Assembly (NCBI GenBank): GCA_020081605.1 | Contig: JAHREC010000018.1 | Coordinates: 1,612,001-1,676,000 of the forward strand | Length of the DNA stretch: 64,000 nt | Reading direction: 5' to 3' | Source of the DNA: Albifimbria verrucaria | Taxonomy: Eukaryota > Ascomycota > Sordariomycetes > Hypocreales > Stachybotryaceae | Shown: piece by piece, positions 21,982-34,207 of the stretch | Layout: every line of letters starts with the position of its first letter | Numbering within the stretch: the stretch's first letter is position 1 | Program-made: the position numbers and the translations under genes | Notes under the pieces: model-generated | What the model was told of the DNA's origin: nothing | The model's database searches: none | The model's input: the letters and a program-made list of their open reading frames with translations, nothing else

Positions 21982-23431
21982 CCGCCACGAATGCCGCGTG
22001 GGACAACCATGCGCAGACCAAGTACGCGATATGTGCTTTGGCGACTGCGCTGGTGCGGATTAATTGGCCAAGCTCTCAAACGCCTTGGAGGAATTTTTAT
22101 GCTGGTGCTGTTTCCAAGTCATGCTTCGATGATGCAAGGTTCAAAGTGCTGTGCTATAGATGAGAATGCCGCTCGTTAACGGTGTTGTTAAAAAAAGTGG
22201 TTACCTAAGCAGCTGCCTACGTCTGCCTGTGGGCTCATTACTTACCACTTACACGACTGGGTAAACAGTTCAACAAGACAAACTCCTACGCCAGTCATAT
22301 TATATGAGTGTTTTTGAGGAATAGAAAGGTTTTAAAACTAGTTGCGAGCCGAACCCCTATAGGTAGGATTACGCTTCAACATCTTTCAGTGTATCTCGTC
22401 GAAATTTCCTGGTCTAAGTCCGTTGTGTCCGCATGATACCATTGCGTCTATCTTTGGCCCTGGCTTTTTCATTTCTGGTCTTTTCTTTTGTTGTAGAAAC
22501 ACAGAGGGACTGATCGACATGCCACGATGTCAACATGATTACTATCGTACCATGGCTTCAGCTGCTTACACAGCATCTAGCAAACTAAACAGGCTCGAGT
22601 GCCCACAAGTCGCAATGCCAAGCTTTGCCACAGACTTCTCCATAACTAGCAACATAGGATTTTAAAGTAGTTGAGCCTAGGCATCTCCCCATCTCCATTC
22701 TATCACAACTGCGGATTACCTACCTTTTAAATGGTTAATAATCATGTCTTGTTGACAAGAGTCTCCATCTTCTCAGCTCCCCACTCTCCGTCCCAGTCAT
22801 CCTTGTCTCCCCTGTCATCCCTGTACACGGCAGCTAAACCATGCCTGGGTAATCCGTACAGGCAACGACACTCGGACATTGCTAAGTTCCGAGATCTAAG
22901 ATGGAGGATCGACCGGGCCCAATATTCGCCCGACAATTTTCGTGCTTCAAGGGTCCTGCTTATATCATCACGATTCGAAATCTCTGCCTCGGTGTGATCT
23001 GTTGCTTCATCAAAGCTTGTTGCCATATGGTTGAGCCGGCCGTCAGCGATGGCTTGCCTTTCTATGGAGCCTAGAACGCAATTCGTCACCAAGAACATGC
23101 CGAAGACCTCCCTACACCCCTGTCCCTGCATCCGGGCTACCTTCCGAGGTGTTTTCGGCGATGGTTCGGCGAGCCTCACCACACGCACATCTGCCCACTA
23201 TGCATGGAAGTCCGGACTTCGCGATGACGCGGTTGATTGTGACCACGTCGTGTATCAGAATGCGATATAGGAACCCGCTCTTGGCTTCAACATGTTTTAC
23301 GTATAAGAGTCTTGTCCCGCCCCCATCTCAGTGCCGTCTTCTTGTCTCAACATAGCTCAACAACCTTCCACTCTATCCTCCTCTGCCTTACAACTTCCAT
23401 TAAAACAGGAACAACAACTCATCAAGCCACA
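21982..23431. other. Divergent gap between G-patch gene and OYE gene
   Basis: About 1.45 kb. It must hold two promoters. The only long frame (22742-23188, reverse, 148 residues) lacks an ATG start and any recognised motif. I support no gene here. Confidence 0.4.
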
Positions 23432-25002
23432 ATGACTCAAGGCCAACATCGCGTCATCATCAATAAGGGTGCCGAAAATGTCAGTAACCCCTATAATTGG
23501 GCCTGTCCTGTGCAAACCTAGAACCAGATCCTGACTTGAATAGGCTCCTACTTCACGCCTGAGCAGGTTCCTCCTGCTGGTGCGGCGTGGGACTCTCAGC
23601 CTGAGAGTTTATTGTTCACTCCCTCACGCTCCGCAACATGACCCTGCAGAACCGTATCTTTGTTTCCCCATGTGCCAGTAAGCACCAACTTGCTTCTAGA
23701 CTCCCACGGACTTCGTATAAAGTGCTGACTGGCTACGTCTCAGGTACTCCGCCGATAACGGCTACATGACCGCCTGGCATATGCAGCATCTCGGCAGTCT
23801 CGCTACACGTGGAGTCGGCCTCGTCATGACCGAAGTCGTATCCGTCTCTCCGGAAGGTCGCATCAGCCCCGAGGATGCAGGGATCTGGGAAGATGGCCAG
23901 ATCGCGCCTATGAAGGAAATTGTCGACTATGTCCACAGCCAGAATGCCAAGATTGGTATTCAAATCGGCCATGCTGGACGCAAGGCGAGCACCGTCGCCC
24001 TTGGTTAGACCGCAAGGCTGGCGCAGTAAAGGAGGTATTATTATCCTGTAACCCCTTACACATCTCTGAATCTGACAACTTGCCCCTATTTAGGCTGATG
24101 GCTGGCCCGATAACGTCGTTGCCCCCAGTGCATTGGCCTTCAGCGACGAGATCTTTACGCCAAGGGCTATGACCATTGAAGACATCAACAAGTTCAAAGA
24201 GGACTGGGCAGCTGCTGTGAAACGCGCACTTGCTGCTGGCTTTGATGTAAGGATTCTTTTATAATTACTTCAATCTATCTTCTAGAACACGCATTTTGCA
24301 AGTAATGGAACAACAAGGCTCACTACTATCTCTAGACGCTCGAATTCCACGCTGGGCACGGCTACCTCCTCAACCAGTTCCTCTCTCCAGCTTCTAACAA
24401 ACGTACTGATCAGTACGGCGGCTCTTTGAGAACCGTGTCCGCATCCTCCTCGAGATTATCGACATCACGCGCGGCATTGTCCCGGAGGACTTCCCCTTTG
24501 GTCCGTCTGGCTGGCACAGACTACCTTGAGTTCGACCCTTCGTTAGAGCAGTGGACTGTAGACGACGCTGTCAAACTCGGAAAGATCTTGACTGGAAAGG
24601 GCATCGATCTCATCGATGTTACTGGCGGAGGCCTCGACAACAGACAGCAAATCAAGAATGGCCCCGGCTACCAGGTCCATCTGGCCGCCGCTGTGAAGAA
24701 GGCCACTGAGGGCACCAATGTTCCCGTCACAGCCGTCGGAAACATCACATCCGGCACAGAGGCTGAGAGTTACATCAAAGCCGGCACGATTGATGCTGTA
24801 TTCATTGGCCGTCCATTCTTGAGGAACACGAGCCTTGTGTGGACCTGGGCGGAAGAGCTCAACGTTGATATCCACCTTCCCGCGCAGTGTAAGTGCCCTG
24901 AACCGCAAGCCTTCATTCAGGTAGTCTTAGATTTACTAACTGATTATAGATGGATGGGTTGCCGGCAATACCCGCACACACAGGCCCTCGCACAGGCCCT
25001 AG
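23432..25002 (+). CDS. Old Yellow Enzyme family NADH:flavin oxidoreductase (YqjM-like)
   Basis: FMN-dependent ene-reductase of the class related to YqjM/xenobiotic reductase. Start [16 protein letters not shown]; introns follow near 23479-23544, 23678-23743, 24003-24092, 24247-24335 and 24890-24950. Conserved blocks: [77 protein letters not shown] (His/Arg of the flavin pocket), [24 protein letters not shown], and the phosphate-binding end [11 protein letters not shown] / [12 protein letters not shown]. Single-base losses lie in C runs at 23621-23623 and 23666-23669 and near 24430 and 24500. The last exon gives [12 protein letters not shown] and ends at TAG 25002. About 410 aa. It is convergent with a Zn2Cys6 factor only 123 bases away. 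Natural substrate unknown. Confidence 0.9.
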
Positions 25003-25125
25003 CATGCTTAGAGACGTGCCCGTAAGGTAACTGTTACTTATTATCATCGATCATCTCCTGGATGCTAGACTTTAGCGGTATTAGGCCAAGTTATTGGCAG
25101 ATTTGTTTATAGAATAGTGGCAGCT

Positions 25126-27296
25126 CTAAATCCCACACACTTGTTCAAATGTCAAGCGAAGGAAATCGTCTTCTCCGTTCATGTTCAACAAGTCCATTCC
25201 GTCGGAGCCGCAAGCGTAGAAATCACTCAGGCCCATGGACGATGCTGAGGTCGCGGCGAAAATCTGGTCAAAAGCTGGGCCAGTCAACCCTGGCATGAAC
25301 AAGTCGGCATTGCCGATGCAAAGGTCTGGTGTATGGTCTTCGGCACGGCTGGGTTCGGCTGGTTGATATACCCGGGTTGCGTAGCTGTGGCCCTCGTGCA
25401 CTCTTGATGGGTGCTGAGCCATCGCCTGGTCACAAAGTGTTTCAACCACGTGCCATGCGGGCAGCTTCGCCATGGTGATGGTGTCGTTATTATATCGTCG
25501 GAACACAACTTCCACTTGCTTCCATGCCCTCTCCGTGTCTTTGTGGTCGGGTTGGCGAGCCAAGCCAGACAAAAGCCCAACAATGACGTGGAGGGGCATC
25601 GGCCATCGGTATGACCACTGCCAATGGTGGGCAGTTGCTGCAATCTCGCCTCGCTCAAACTCTTCTAGGCAGTCCAAACAATCGATATAAAGCCTGTGTT
25701 CGGTTAGCATTATCCAGTAGGCAAGGGCTGATTTCTTGAGAAATCGAGGCTTACTTACTGTTCTTTCAGCTTTTCAAAATCGTGGCAGCCCAGTCTACCT
25801 CTAGAGGGCGGTGAGTGGAAATAAAGAATGCACACGTGTAATGAGCGGGTCATCGCCTTGTACCAGCGTGTAATGACCTCGTGCATCGGGTTGGAACCGT
25901 CAAAGTGATGTGTGAACTTGAGCCTAGTGTACTTCTCACTCTCGTTGATAATCGGAATGAGATCTTCACAGTTGGTGGCCGTCCGTCGGCACTCAACCAG
26001 CCTGTGGTAGGCTCTGCTAAACTCCCGCCGCATCAGAGCACATGCGTTGTCCGTGAAGCCCTCCTGATCCCGTGGGCCGGGATCGCGGCCCACGAAGCAA
26101 GACGGTGTCCATTCCGGATCATCGGCATTAAGAGACCTTTGCACGTCTCCAGTGTTCATAAGCACCGATTCTGAACCGTCTAAACTGTACGACTGGATGT
26201 CAAGAGATGCTAGGTGCCCCACATGCGCCTCCTGACCTCAACAATCCAAGCCGAGTAGCCATAATATGCTGGTTCCCGATGCATTCCCATTCTTCGAGCG
26301 ACCTTGCCCGCAAGGCCTAATAGCGTAGAAGCGGCTTCGCAATCTCCAATGTGGAACTTGCATGTCTGAAAAGCAGCTCTAGTTAGTGTCATGTGTCAAA
26401 GAGAGGGGCAGCTTGGAGCGACCGGTAGGAGGCTTAGCTAGCCCCGGGGCTTGAACTTACGATGTAGTAAAGTAGGGCACAGAAGAGAATTGTGTTTCGA
26501 CTTCTCATTACGTTAGCTCTCTCAAGGGATACCTCGGTAGCTTTCTGGAGGTGAAGCTTCAGGTCCGCCTGCGCCACCCCAACCTTGTCCTCAATCAGGC
26601 CCGCAGGGAGGACTGAAGCAGCAATATACTGCGCCGCGAACATGAGCGCCTCCACCTCCCTGCTGCAGGCAGAAGAACCTTGGCGAAAGTCGGAGACAAT
26701 CTGCCACAGGTAGCCGTGGTGAATGATGCGAATGAACGGCTCGACATGTGCAAGGAAGAGCTTCAGGAGAGCATCCTCCTTGTCGATCGCCAGATGCAGA
26801 TGTGACACATCTTTCGGTTTTGAGGTGCAAGGTGACAGGGGCCAGCCGTTGGCTGCGCCATCCCATTCGTCGTCGCCCCCAACGTTGAGCATATACCGTG
26901 GCTCGTGGAACATGTGGTCCAGATTCATCCAGTGGTCTGGACCGACGTAATATGAGCTCCCTTCTCGAAGACCTGGCTGCCCGTATCTAGCGGGATTTCG
27001 CCAGTGTCATCGCTGCTGCTGAAGGGGCTAGGGGCACAGTAGCTGTTCCTGTGACTGAACCGCGAGGTAGAAGCTGAAGAGACAGAGGCAGCAGTCATGT
27101 CTTCAATTATCCGCTCCAGGCGTTCTACTCTGTCCTGCAAGACCTGCTGGCTGGCCACGCTCTCCCGGGATGCCTCGTATACGCAATTGACGCCATGGCG
27201 GACGCAGTTGTTGCAGGGCTGGGACTTGTCACAACGGACCTTGCGCCTCCGACAAGCGCTGCAGGGCTTATTAAAGTTGAGGATATCGCTCGACAT
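25126..27296 (-). CDS. Zn2Cys6 fungal-specific transcription factor
   Basis: Start MSSDILNFNK at 27296, then the binuclear zinc cluster C-x2-C-x6-C-x5-C-x2-C-x6-C (CSACRRRKVRCDKSQPCNNC...), a short coiled coil (VLQDRVERLERIIEDM), a Ser-rich linker and the fungal transcription-factor middle homology region (EDALLKLFLAHVEPFIRIIHHGYLW, TCKFHIGDCEAASTLLGLAGKVARRMGMHRE, EVRRRMWGHLASLDIQSY). It ends FLRLTFEQVCGI at 25126. Introns lie near 26370-26460 and 25690-25770. One frame break in the CCC at 26959-26961 separates the DNA-binding domain from the rest. About 660 aa. Its end-to-end pairing with the OYE gene suggests, but does not prove, that it regulates it. Confidence 0.92.
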
Positions 27297-29458
27297 TATC
27301 ACCAGCGAGCGTAGAAGGGTGGTAGGTTATTGGAAGACAAGACGAAGAGGGAGAGACTTCGAAGACTGAGCCAGAGCCGATAACTAGTAGTCCCTGGCTT
27401 TTATGTAAGTCAACTATCAACCACGCCGAGCAACGCATCAAAGGCTAGCATGCGCTGCCGGCACTCCCAACTCTTGGTTAAGCGAACCAACGTTGCACCC
27501 ATATCTTCCCGGGGAGGGATAACCGAGTGGAGGGCCTGGGGGCACCAAGCACCACACTGCATCCCACCATGATCCATGCACGTACAAAGTGCACGTTGAA
27601 AAATCCAGAACGAATTTTGGCCCAAAAGGACATCCTGAAGGGGTTGGCAGGGGAGCTCGGACTTAGAACGTGGCTGCATGGGTGAACCCGGAGAAAAGCT
27701 AGCTTGCAGCATGCCTTAAAAGTAACCACCAGACCGCAATCTCAGACCAGGGTCCTGTTAATGAACGACTACTTCGGCCACCGATGGGACTCGCGTCTGC
27801 ATGAGTATTCGAGTAACTCGGCCCTGTTATCGTAGAGCCATAGCCTGGCGGTCAACGCTGCTGCAGCTCCCACGGGTGTGGCTGCAACTGCAACGCAGCA
27901 ACCTTGAAACCATGAGGACAGTGCCTTTGTGCCCCTACCCATCATCCCCCTTCATAGAACGTCCTTCGCCAGGACACACGCCTGCCTGATCGAGGTATCG
28001 TTTCAAGGGTCTATACTTCGGTTGCCGGCAAAAATGCAGCCGATCTCCTCCTTGCAAGCTTCGCTACGTCCTTGCAAGCTTCGCGTGTCCTTGCAAGCCT
28101 CATAAGGCCGAAGGTATCCATGCTTGCCCCGGAGGGGGACTCGCCCAGGACCCTTGGTTGAATCCTGGAGACCACGGGCGTTGCTGGGCTTTTGAAAGAA
28201 CGACGAAACAGTCTCTTAAATCCTTACGTGCAGCTGTTTTGTGAAGCACGATACAAAAGGGTGCCATGCTGCGATCTGGGCGGGTGACGACATGCCACAT
28301 GCGTCATAGTGAGAATCTGAGATTGGGAGTTTCTGCACATAATTTGGGCCTCGTACTGTAAGCCGGAAATCGGGGATAAACGCTAAGAGACATATGCCAA
28401 CCTCTGGGAATTCGGCAGCGTCTCCGAGCCAATGGCACAGGTAACCTAATCGCGCAAGCAATTACGGCCCTATTCACATCGTGGGCTCCACCAACTGGGT
28501 ACCCTGCATTTTGCCCTACAAAGATGGCGCTGAAACCCACTGTATTTGGGAACCTAAACTCTCAGGGCACGAGCGTGCGGCCGAGTCATCCTGCAGTTTG
28601 CTGCGTTGCGCCGAACCTACCCATATCACGCAATGTCACCATCAATAGATGGACACGATATCGCTTCTGCAGCTGAATAGTTGGACGACAACAGTAGCCC
28701 TGCCGCTTTCGGCAGCTGAAATTAACCAGGCCAATGGATAAGGGCGCTATAGCTTCAGGCCATGCCCTGTTGCCACTTCTCCCCGCTCTGCAGTATGCTT
28801 AAGACCCTCAGATCCTTGAGGAGCGGCCGCCCGACATTGGTCGTGTGTGCGTGTGCACTGGCCAAAGTGATGACTCAGGTACCTGTGGCACGCTTACGAA
28901 ACCTGCAGGGGCATGACAAGATGCTTTGGTAACTCAGCTCCAATTATAGATCCTATCCAGTCCTGATGTTACACACGTGCGGAGAAGCGCCTGGAGTCGG
29001 GTCTTGCTGCTCTCGTCACTCGGCCGGGCTCTGCGCCTGAGAGACGGGCCCGTAGCAATTCCTCCGCTAACCAACGGTAGCCTGCTTTTTGTCCCATATT
29101 AGCAAGGACGGAAAAGTGGGGATCGATAACCCATCCCAACGGTCGGAGGGGCGAACACGAGAAATCCCTCCTCTCTACATCTCCACTGGTGACGAGTAAT
29201 TTATGGCGGATGGATGCTCAACCCTTGGTAGCGGCCTTCTCCTTAGTTTCGGCCGAGAGCCACCACGCCGGAAAGGGCTGAATGGCCTTACAAGGCAATT
29301 GACTGGCGCGGGCCTAGAATAGGCAGGGTGAATCCCAAATGGGGGCCGAGACAAGGCACATCTGCTTGATGCATCCAAGATCTTCCAAAACTGTTATAAC
29401 TTATCGTTTCATCCCACATGAATTCAGCCGACTACCGGCATCCCACGAGACTACCATG
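27297..29458. other. 2.2-kb gene-poor gap with a short tandem repeat
   Basis: Holds the Zn2Cys6 promoter and the convergent side of EXO5. No frame longer than about 100 residues and no domain. The only structured element is a three-copy direct repeat at 28049-28101, listed separately. Confidence 0.45.
28049..28101 (+). repeat. Three-copy tandem repeat, about 20-bp period
   Basis: The unit TCCTTGCAAGCTTCGC starts at 28049 and 28069, and a third copy with one change and a truncated end starts at 28088. Each contains the palindrome TTGCAA. Function unknown; it lies in a gene-poor gap. Confidence 0.8.
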
Positions 29459-31110
29459 CTATACGACGGATCGTCCGGCGCCTCGTAGTCTGTGCGTGGC
29501 TCGCTTCACTCGCGCTTCGTCCATTCCTCGTCGCCACGAGCAGCTCGGCGCGAACTCACAAATCTGGCATTTGAACGCTTCCTCAATGTCGACCCCGGTT
29601 GCCTTTCGCTCTCCTCTCCACCAGCCCATGTAAGACTCCAGATAATCGTCCAGGGCTTGTTTCGAGACGGGAAGTCATGCAGATCCAACTCACGCCCATC
29701 GCTGCGATGGACGTACTGAAGCCGTAGCATGTGGCCCAACGAGCCCTCCCCATGGGGAAGGTTAGTGAAATCTCGTGTTGCACTAGTGGTATCAACTCCT
29801 AATCGTTCGATACCTCAGCAAGTCCGGCTCTGGCGCTGATGGAACCCAATCAGAGCTGTCACTATGTGCAGCCTCCCTGCTAGTCTCTTCTGATACGTCT
29901 GCAGAGTTGCTCGGCGCATCCATGAAGATCTCGTCATGCAGGGACCCAATCTGAGCAATGAACGTGTCGGAAAACGTATCATCCACATCGACGCCATAAC
30001 GCCGAACTACTTTAAAAAGTCTAGTTTGCCTGCGGCCATCTCCGATAAAATACGATGATACAGCAGTAGCTGTATTTTAGATGGGCGAAGTTGAGCAGCC
30101 GAAACCGGCTTGGCACTCCCGCGGGTTTTAACATCCGCTAGATAGATCTTGCGGGTCGTATCTTTGCCGATGATTTCCGAGGTCGGAGACGGAAAGTAGT
30201 CCGTGATTCCGGATTGGGTACCTGGCTGTGATCCACGCTTGGATAACTCTTCCTCAAATTCCGGGTTGGGGTTATCGTAGCTCACACTGTCTATGATACC
30301 GTTGACGAGATTGCCTTCCACCATGCCCCAGACTTCCAGTTCACGGGTAAGGCCGGTGTCTCGCAATGTTCTTAGGCCCTGTACAAAATTCCAGAGCCTG
30401 AGGCCAAATGCATCCTCTTTTGTTGATATGTCGATCCGCACCGTCGTATGAACCTCATCTTCCAATTTCTGGTGAACTTTGGAACCTTGACGCATCGCTT
30501 GGGTTCGAGTCCTGCGTCCACCTGGTAATTTCGTGAGGGTGTACCAGTACTGCAGCTCGCACCAAGCTCCAGATGTCAGGTCTGAAACTGTCAGGGGCTT
30601 CTTAGGATACGAGCGGAACCTTTGCAAAGGCGATCGACCATCATCATCCGACTCATCTGAGTCAACAGTGTTGGAAGTCTGCTCTGGTGGCGGCTTCACA
30701 GATTCGATGTCGACGAGCTCTCGGCTCACTAGGCGCTTTATGTCAGTCGAATTAGTCTTTTGGTAATCGACCTTCCATCGCCCGAAACTTACAATTGGGG
30801 TAAACAACCTCCTGGTTGATGGAGATAGGGGATGGGAACGCAGGCAACTCGATCGTAACTGCCAGCGGCTCGCCTGTAGTAGAGCCTGGTGTGATAACGC
30901 GGTCTTCCCCAGGTGTAAGAAGTTCTGCAGCTCCAGGCTGCGCGTTCCCAGAGACGACATGTTCAACGCGCTCGGGTAAGGAATCAAGTGCCTTCACAGT
31001 CGCGGGGTGTTTCTTGTTGTGAAAGGCGGGAACTTGGCCGCAAGGTCGTCGAGTAATTGTTCTTCTTCCTCCGGTGACAAACCCAAGCTAATATCGGTAT
31101 CGCTGTCCAT
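29459..31110 (-). CDS. EXO5: Exonuclease V (Dem1/Exo5 family)
   Basis: Iron-sulfur 5' single-strand exonuclease for mitochondrial (in yeast) or nuclear genome maintenance. Start MDSDTDISLGLSPEEEEQLLDDLAAKFPP at 31110, then a disordered region, an intron near 30790-30735, and the PD-(D/E)xK-type core: PLTVSDLTSGAWCELQYWYTLTKLPGG, MRQGSKVHQKLE, VNGIIDSV and IYLADVKTR. The C-terminal part reads HGEGSLGHMLRLQYVHR, ALDDYLESYMGWWRGER and the cluster-binding CQICEFAPSC, ending GRSVV at 29459. The Cys of AWCELQ plus the three C-terminal Cys match the four 4Fe-4S ligands known in the family. Frame breaks occur near 31050, 30005, 29795, 29745 and 29665. About 520 aa. Confidence 0.9.
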
Positions 31111-31948
31111 GGCCAAGTTGGTAACGAGTGCAAGTGCAGGGGCAGTGATGATTCATGATGCTAGGTCGCACCATGACGCCAGAAGATAGTCGATCAAGAC
31201 GAAGGACGCGACCCATTCACGCAGTCACGTGATGGGTTAAATAGATTCAGGCACCAGCCTGGTTTCTCCTTGCGCTGCAACCCTCCATCACAGACGGACG
31301 AATCATGTTACAAATCTTATCAACGGCATTGCACAGAACCAGGACGGCCGTAGGCTCCAGTCTGACCCCTGTGCAAGAGGAAGTCAAGGTCGTATCGGCA
31401 TTTCGCATGGCACGCTAAACGACTGGCAAGAGAAGCTGCAGCGCAGGACAACTAAAAACACTTTAACCACATGGCGTGTTTCAGTTCCAGGCATGTAAGC
31501 CAGGCGGATTGGCAACCGGTTCGTCCGCCAGTCCAGCCACTATGCAGATACGAAGTCAGCCTATGTTCAAACGGGGGCGCGGATTGACACAATTACCCGA
31601 CGCATCTCTATACCGACAATCCTCGACTCTACACGGCGAGGCAATCGGGAGACAAAAACACCATAGCCTCCACAAGTGGCTCACGTTCGCAATCACCAGA
31701 ACTTGAATAATATAGGACTCGAGACCCCTGTCCCAAATAGGTCTTCGCCGCAGTCTGGCTGCCTTGCGCTAGGCTCCGCCGCCTTCACTGGCCACGGTGG
31801 ACAACAGCTCAAAAACAGCCCTGGGAAGTGACGAGGCTGTTCAGGCACCCGAATATCGAGCCTTCCGACAAAGTACAAATCTCCCGTGGATTCTTGTCAA
31901 GCTCGCGAATTGCCAGCGACACCTTCGTTTCTGCTGCACCGTGCGACC
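31111..31948. other. Divergent gap between EXO5 and the F-box gene
   Basis: Shared promoter region of two divergently transcribed genes. Nothing coding is supported. Confidence 0.45.
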
Positions 31949-32578
31949 ATGTCTTCCTCCGCCCTCCGTCTCCGTGGACCCAGCCCCGGCCCCGCTTTCG
32001 GCTGCCCGTCTGAGCTGCAAGGCCCAGCCAAAGCAGACCCAAATCCAGATCCAGATCCGACGCCCCGGATTGACCTCATGTCGCTCCCGACAGAGCTTCA
32101 TCTCGCCATCTCCAAGTACCTCATCTACCCGGATGCCCTGTCGCTGAAGCACACCAACCGTCACTTCTACAGCTTTGTCTGCACAGGCCTTACCCTCAAG
32201 GTGGATTGGCTCTTGGAGCGGCGCAAGCTGCACCTGGATTGCCCTAACGACAAGAGTTGCGACTTTGGAAGTGACCTGCGATTCTGTAGGGGTAGTGTCC
32301 CGTAAGTCTGGATGTCTGTTCCTGCCGTTGTCCAATCACTGACCCACACATCGAACAGTCTGCTCATGAAAAGACGTCGAGAGCATATAGAGTGTGATTC
32401 TAGGCCTGGACTTGGATGCCTGATCTATGGCACGCGCACCTGTTCATGGCGTAAGAAGCCCACGGCCAGTCGCTGGCGACGATGGCTCCGAGCCAAGTTG
32501 ACAATCGAGCTTGGGTGGCTTCTGTTTGCCGCGGTGGTTGCGGTATGTTCTTGGTGGTGGCTACCAGTGTTGCTTTAA
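31949..32578 (+). CDS. F-box protein with C-terminal membrane segment
   Basis: Two exons, 31949-32301 and 32359-32578, joined in frame at CC|T. Start MSSSALRLRGPSPGP; F-box-like segment LMSLPTELHLAISKYLIYPDALSLKHTNRHFYSF at about residues 45-80; then KVDWLLERRKLHLDCPNDKSCDFGSDLRFCRGSVPLLMKRRREHIECDSRPGLGCLIYGTRTC, a Cys-containing region; and a hydrophobic C-terminus LGWLLFAAVVAVCSWWWLPVLL that looks like a single membrane anchor. About 190 aa. F-box proteins act as substrate adaptors in SCF ubiquitin ligases, but this short form has no substrate-binding repeats; the membrane anchor is an inference from hydrophobicity. An ATG at 31886 in the same frame is possible but gives a poor N-terminus. 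Confidence 0.72.
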
Positions 32579-32875
32579 ATACCCCAAGAGTACAGTATAC
32601 GAGTGACAATATGACGAGACACGGCGTTTTGGTGCTATCACAGTTAGGTGAGACCACATTGTAACTATTTGTATCATTATGGGAATGGGAATTGGCAAAT
32701 TTGCGGACTATAGGGTTTGATGTTTTCTTCCACGTACGATTTTGGCACATCATATAACGTCAATGCTTCTAATTAACTTGTCTCATGATAACGCATAATC
32801 GCTCATTTACTCCTATACATGTATAATCCAATGGACGTCATTATACCGGGCATATATAGCCACTCATTCAACCGC
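32579..32875. other. Convergent 3' gap between F-box and GH7 genes
   Basis: 3' UTR DNA of two convergent genes, AT-rich; no gene seen. Confidence 0.4.
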
Positions 32876-34207
32876 CTAAGCCTTGGGCTTAGGGATGCAG
32901 TTGCCATCGCGCTTGAAGGTCGACCCAATCTCACCCCACTTAATGTTGCTGAAGGTCACAGCGGCGTCGGGCTGGATCTTGCGGATGTTGGAGGGAGCGC
33001 CCTCGTCAGCATTGCAAGGACCGGCGTTGCCACCGTCCAGCCACTGCATGTGGCCGCCCTCGTCCCACCATACACTCATGGCCAGGACCATGCCACGGGT
33101 CATGGCAGCACCCATGCCGGCGGTAGCACCGAGGTCCATGTAGCGCTCGGAGCCGACGGCCTCACAGTACTCATCGTTGGCGTAGTTGATCTTGGGGGCA
33201 TAGTCAAGCTGGACGGCGGCGTTCTGAATGACCTTGCCGTCCTGAATGTAGAGGCGGTGGTACTCCTTGAGGATGCCACTGTCGTCGGCGGGGAACTGGG
33301 TGACGATGGTGATGGGCTTGGAGGTGTCGACCTTCTTGCCGAGACCGTAGAACTCGTGGTTGCCGACGTTGTAGGGGTTGTAGCCGCAGCCGTTCTTGTC
33401 GCAGACACCGTCGAACTCGCACTCAGCACCCTCGCACTTGTAGAGCTGGGTCTGGTTGCAAGGGTGAGGAGCCAGGTGGGTGGATCGAGCATTGGCCTCC
33501 CAGATGTCGAGCTCGTTGCAGCATGAGCCATAGCCTTCGATGTTGGGCTGAAGGGAGAACGAGTCAGCATGTTAATTCATGGATCTGGATATCAGGACTA
33601 TCTTACCTCGCCGTTGATGAAGGGGTGGTGAAGCACTGAGCATCACAGTATCCAGTACCGTAGTAAGCACCGCCAGTGTTGAGGGTGCTCTTTCCACCGT
33701 CCTCAAGCATTTCAGAGAGGTACAAAGCACCGTTCATGCCGCAGGGTAGCTTGGAGGCGTCGACATCAAAGGTGAACTCCTGACCGGTGAGCTGGATCAT
33801 CTCGTAGGTCTGCTCATCCTCGGACAAGAGGTAGACACGGGGGAAAGAGTGTCACCCCTGTCGTTGAGCATGTCAAGGGTCAGGCTAGCACCGCTGGTGG
33901 TGACACCGACACGGGCGTAGTCGCTGATACCGTCCATGCGGCAGTTGGCCTGGCAGGTCTCGGCATCCGGGCAGACGGTGACATTGGGGCATTGCCCCAG
34001 TCGCCGCAGCCGAGACTGGGGTTGTCGACCTGGTAGACGGGGTGGGAGAGGGCATCGATGACAATGGCCGAGTTCTGCTCCACGCAGCCACCGTCAACGG
34101 TGCACTTCCACGTCTTGAGCCTGGGGTGCACCTCGGGGCGTCGCCAGGGTGCTGGGCGACAGCCAGGCCAAGGAGGGCAGAGGCAACGAAGGGAGCGAGC
34201 GAGACAT
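32876..34207 (-). CDS. GH7 glycoside hydrolase (endoglucanase/cellobiohydrolase I family), secreted
   Basis: Start ATG at 34207, signal peptide [17 protein letters not shown], then [47 protein letters not shown], the beta-sandwich segments [12 protein letters not shown] and [13 protein letters not shown], an intron at about 33603-33550, and the catalytic block [15 protein letters not shown] with the expected E-x-D-x-x-E nucleophile/acid arrangement. It ends [11 protein letters not shown] at 32876, without a cellulose-binding module, so an endoglucanase-type (Cel7B-like) enzyme of about 430 aa is most likely. Cleaves beta-1,4-glucan outside the cell. Four G-run sites on the given strand (about 34136, 33987, 33841, 33623) each lack one base, and one base is missing just after the start codon. 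A GGCTAA motif, as bound by XlnR/XYR1, lies at 34740-34745, about 530 bases upstream. Confidence 0.93.

Noticed and set aside
22742..23188. A 148-residue open frame upstream of the OYE gene
   Set aside because: Starts without ATG, shows no domain, and lies where promoters are expected.
30500..30530. A GGTTCGAGTCC sequence like a tRNA T-loop
   Set aside because: It is inside EXO5 coding sequence and no acceptor stem or anticodon arm can be drawn around it.
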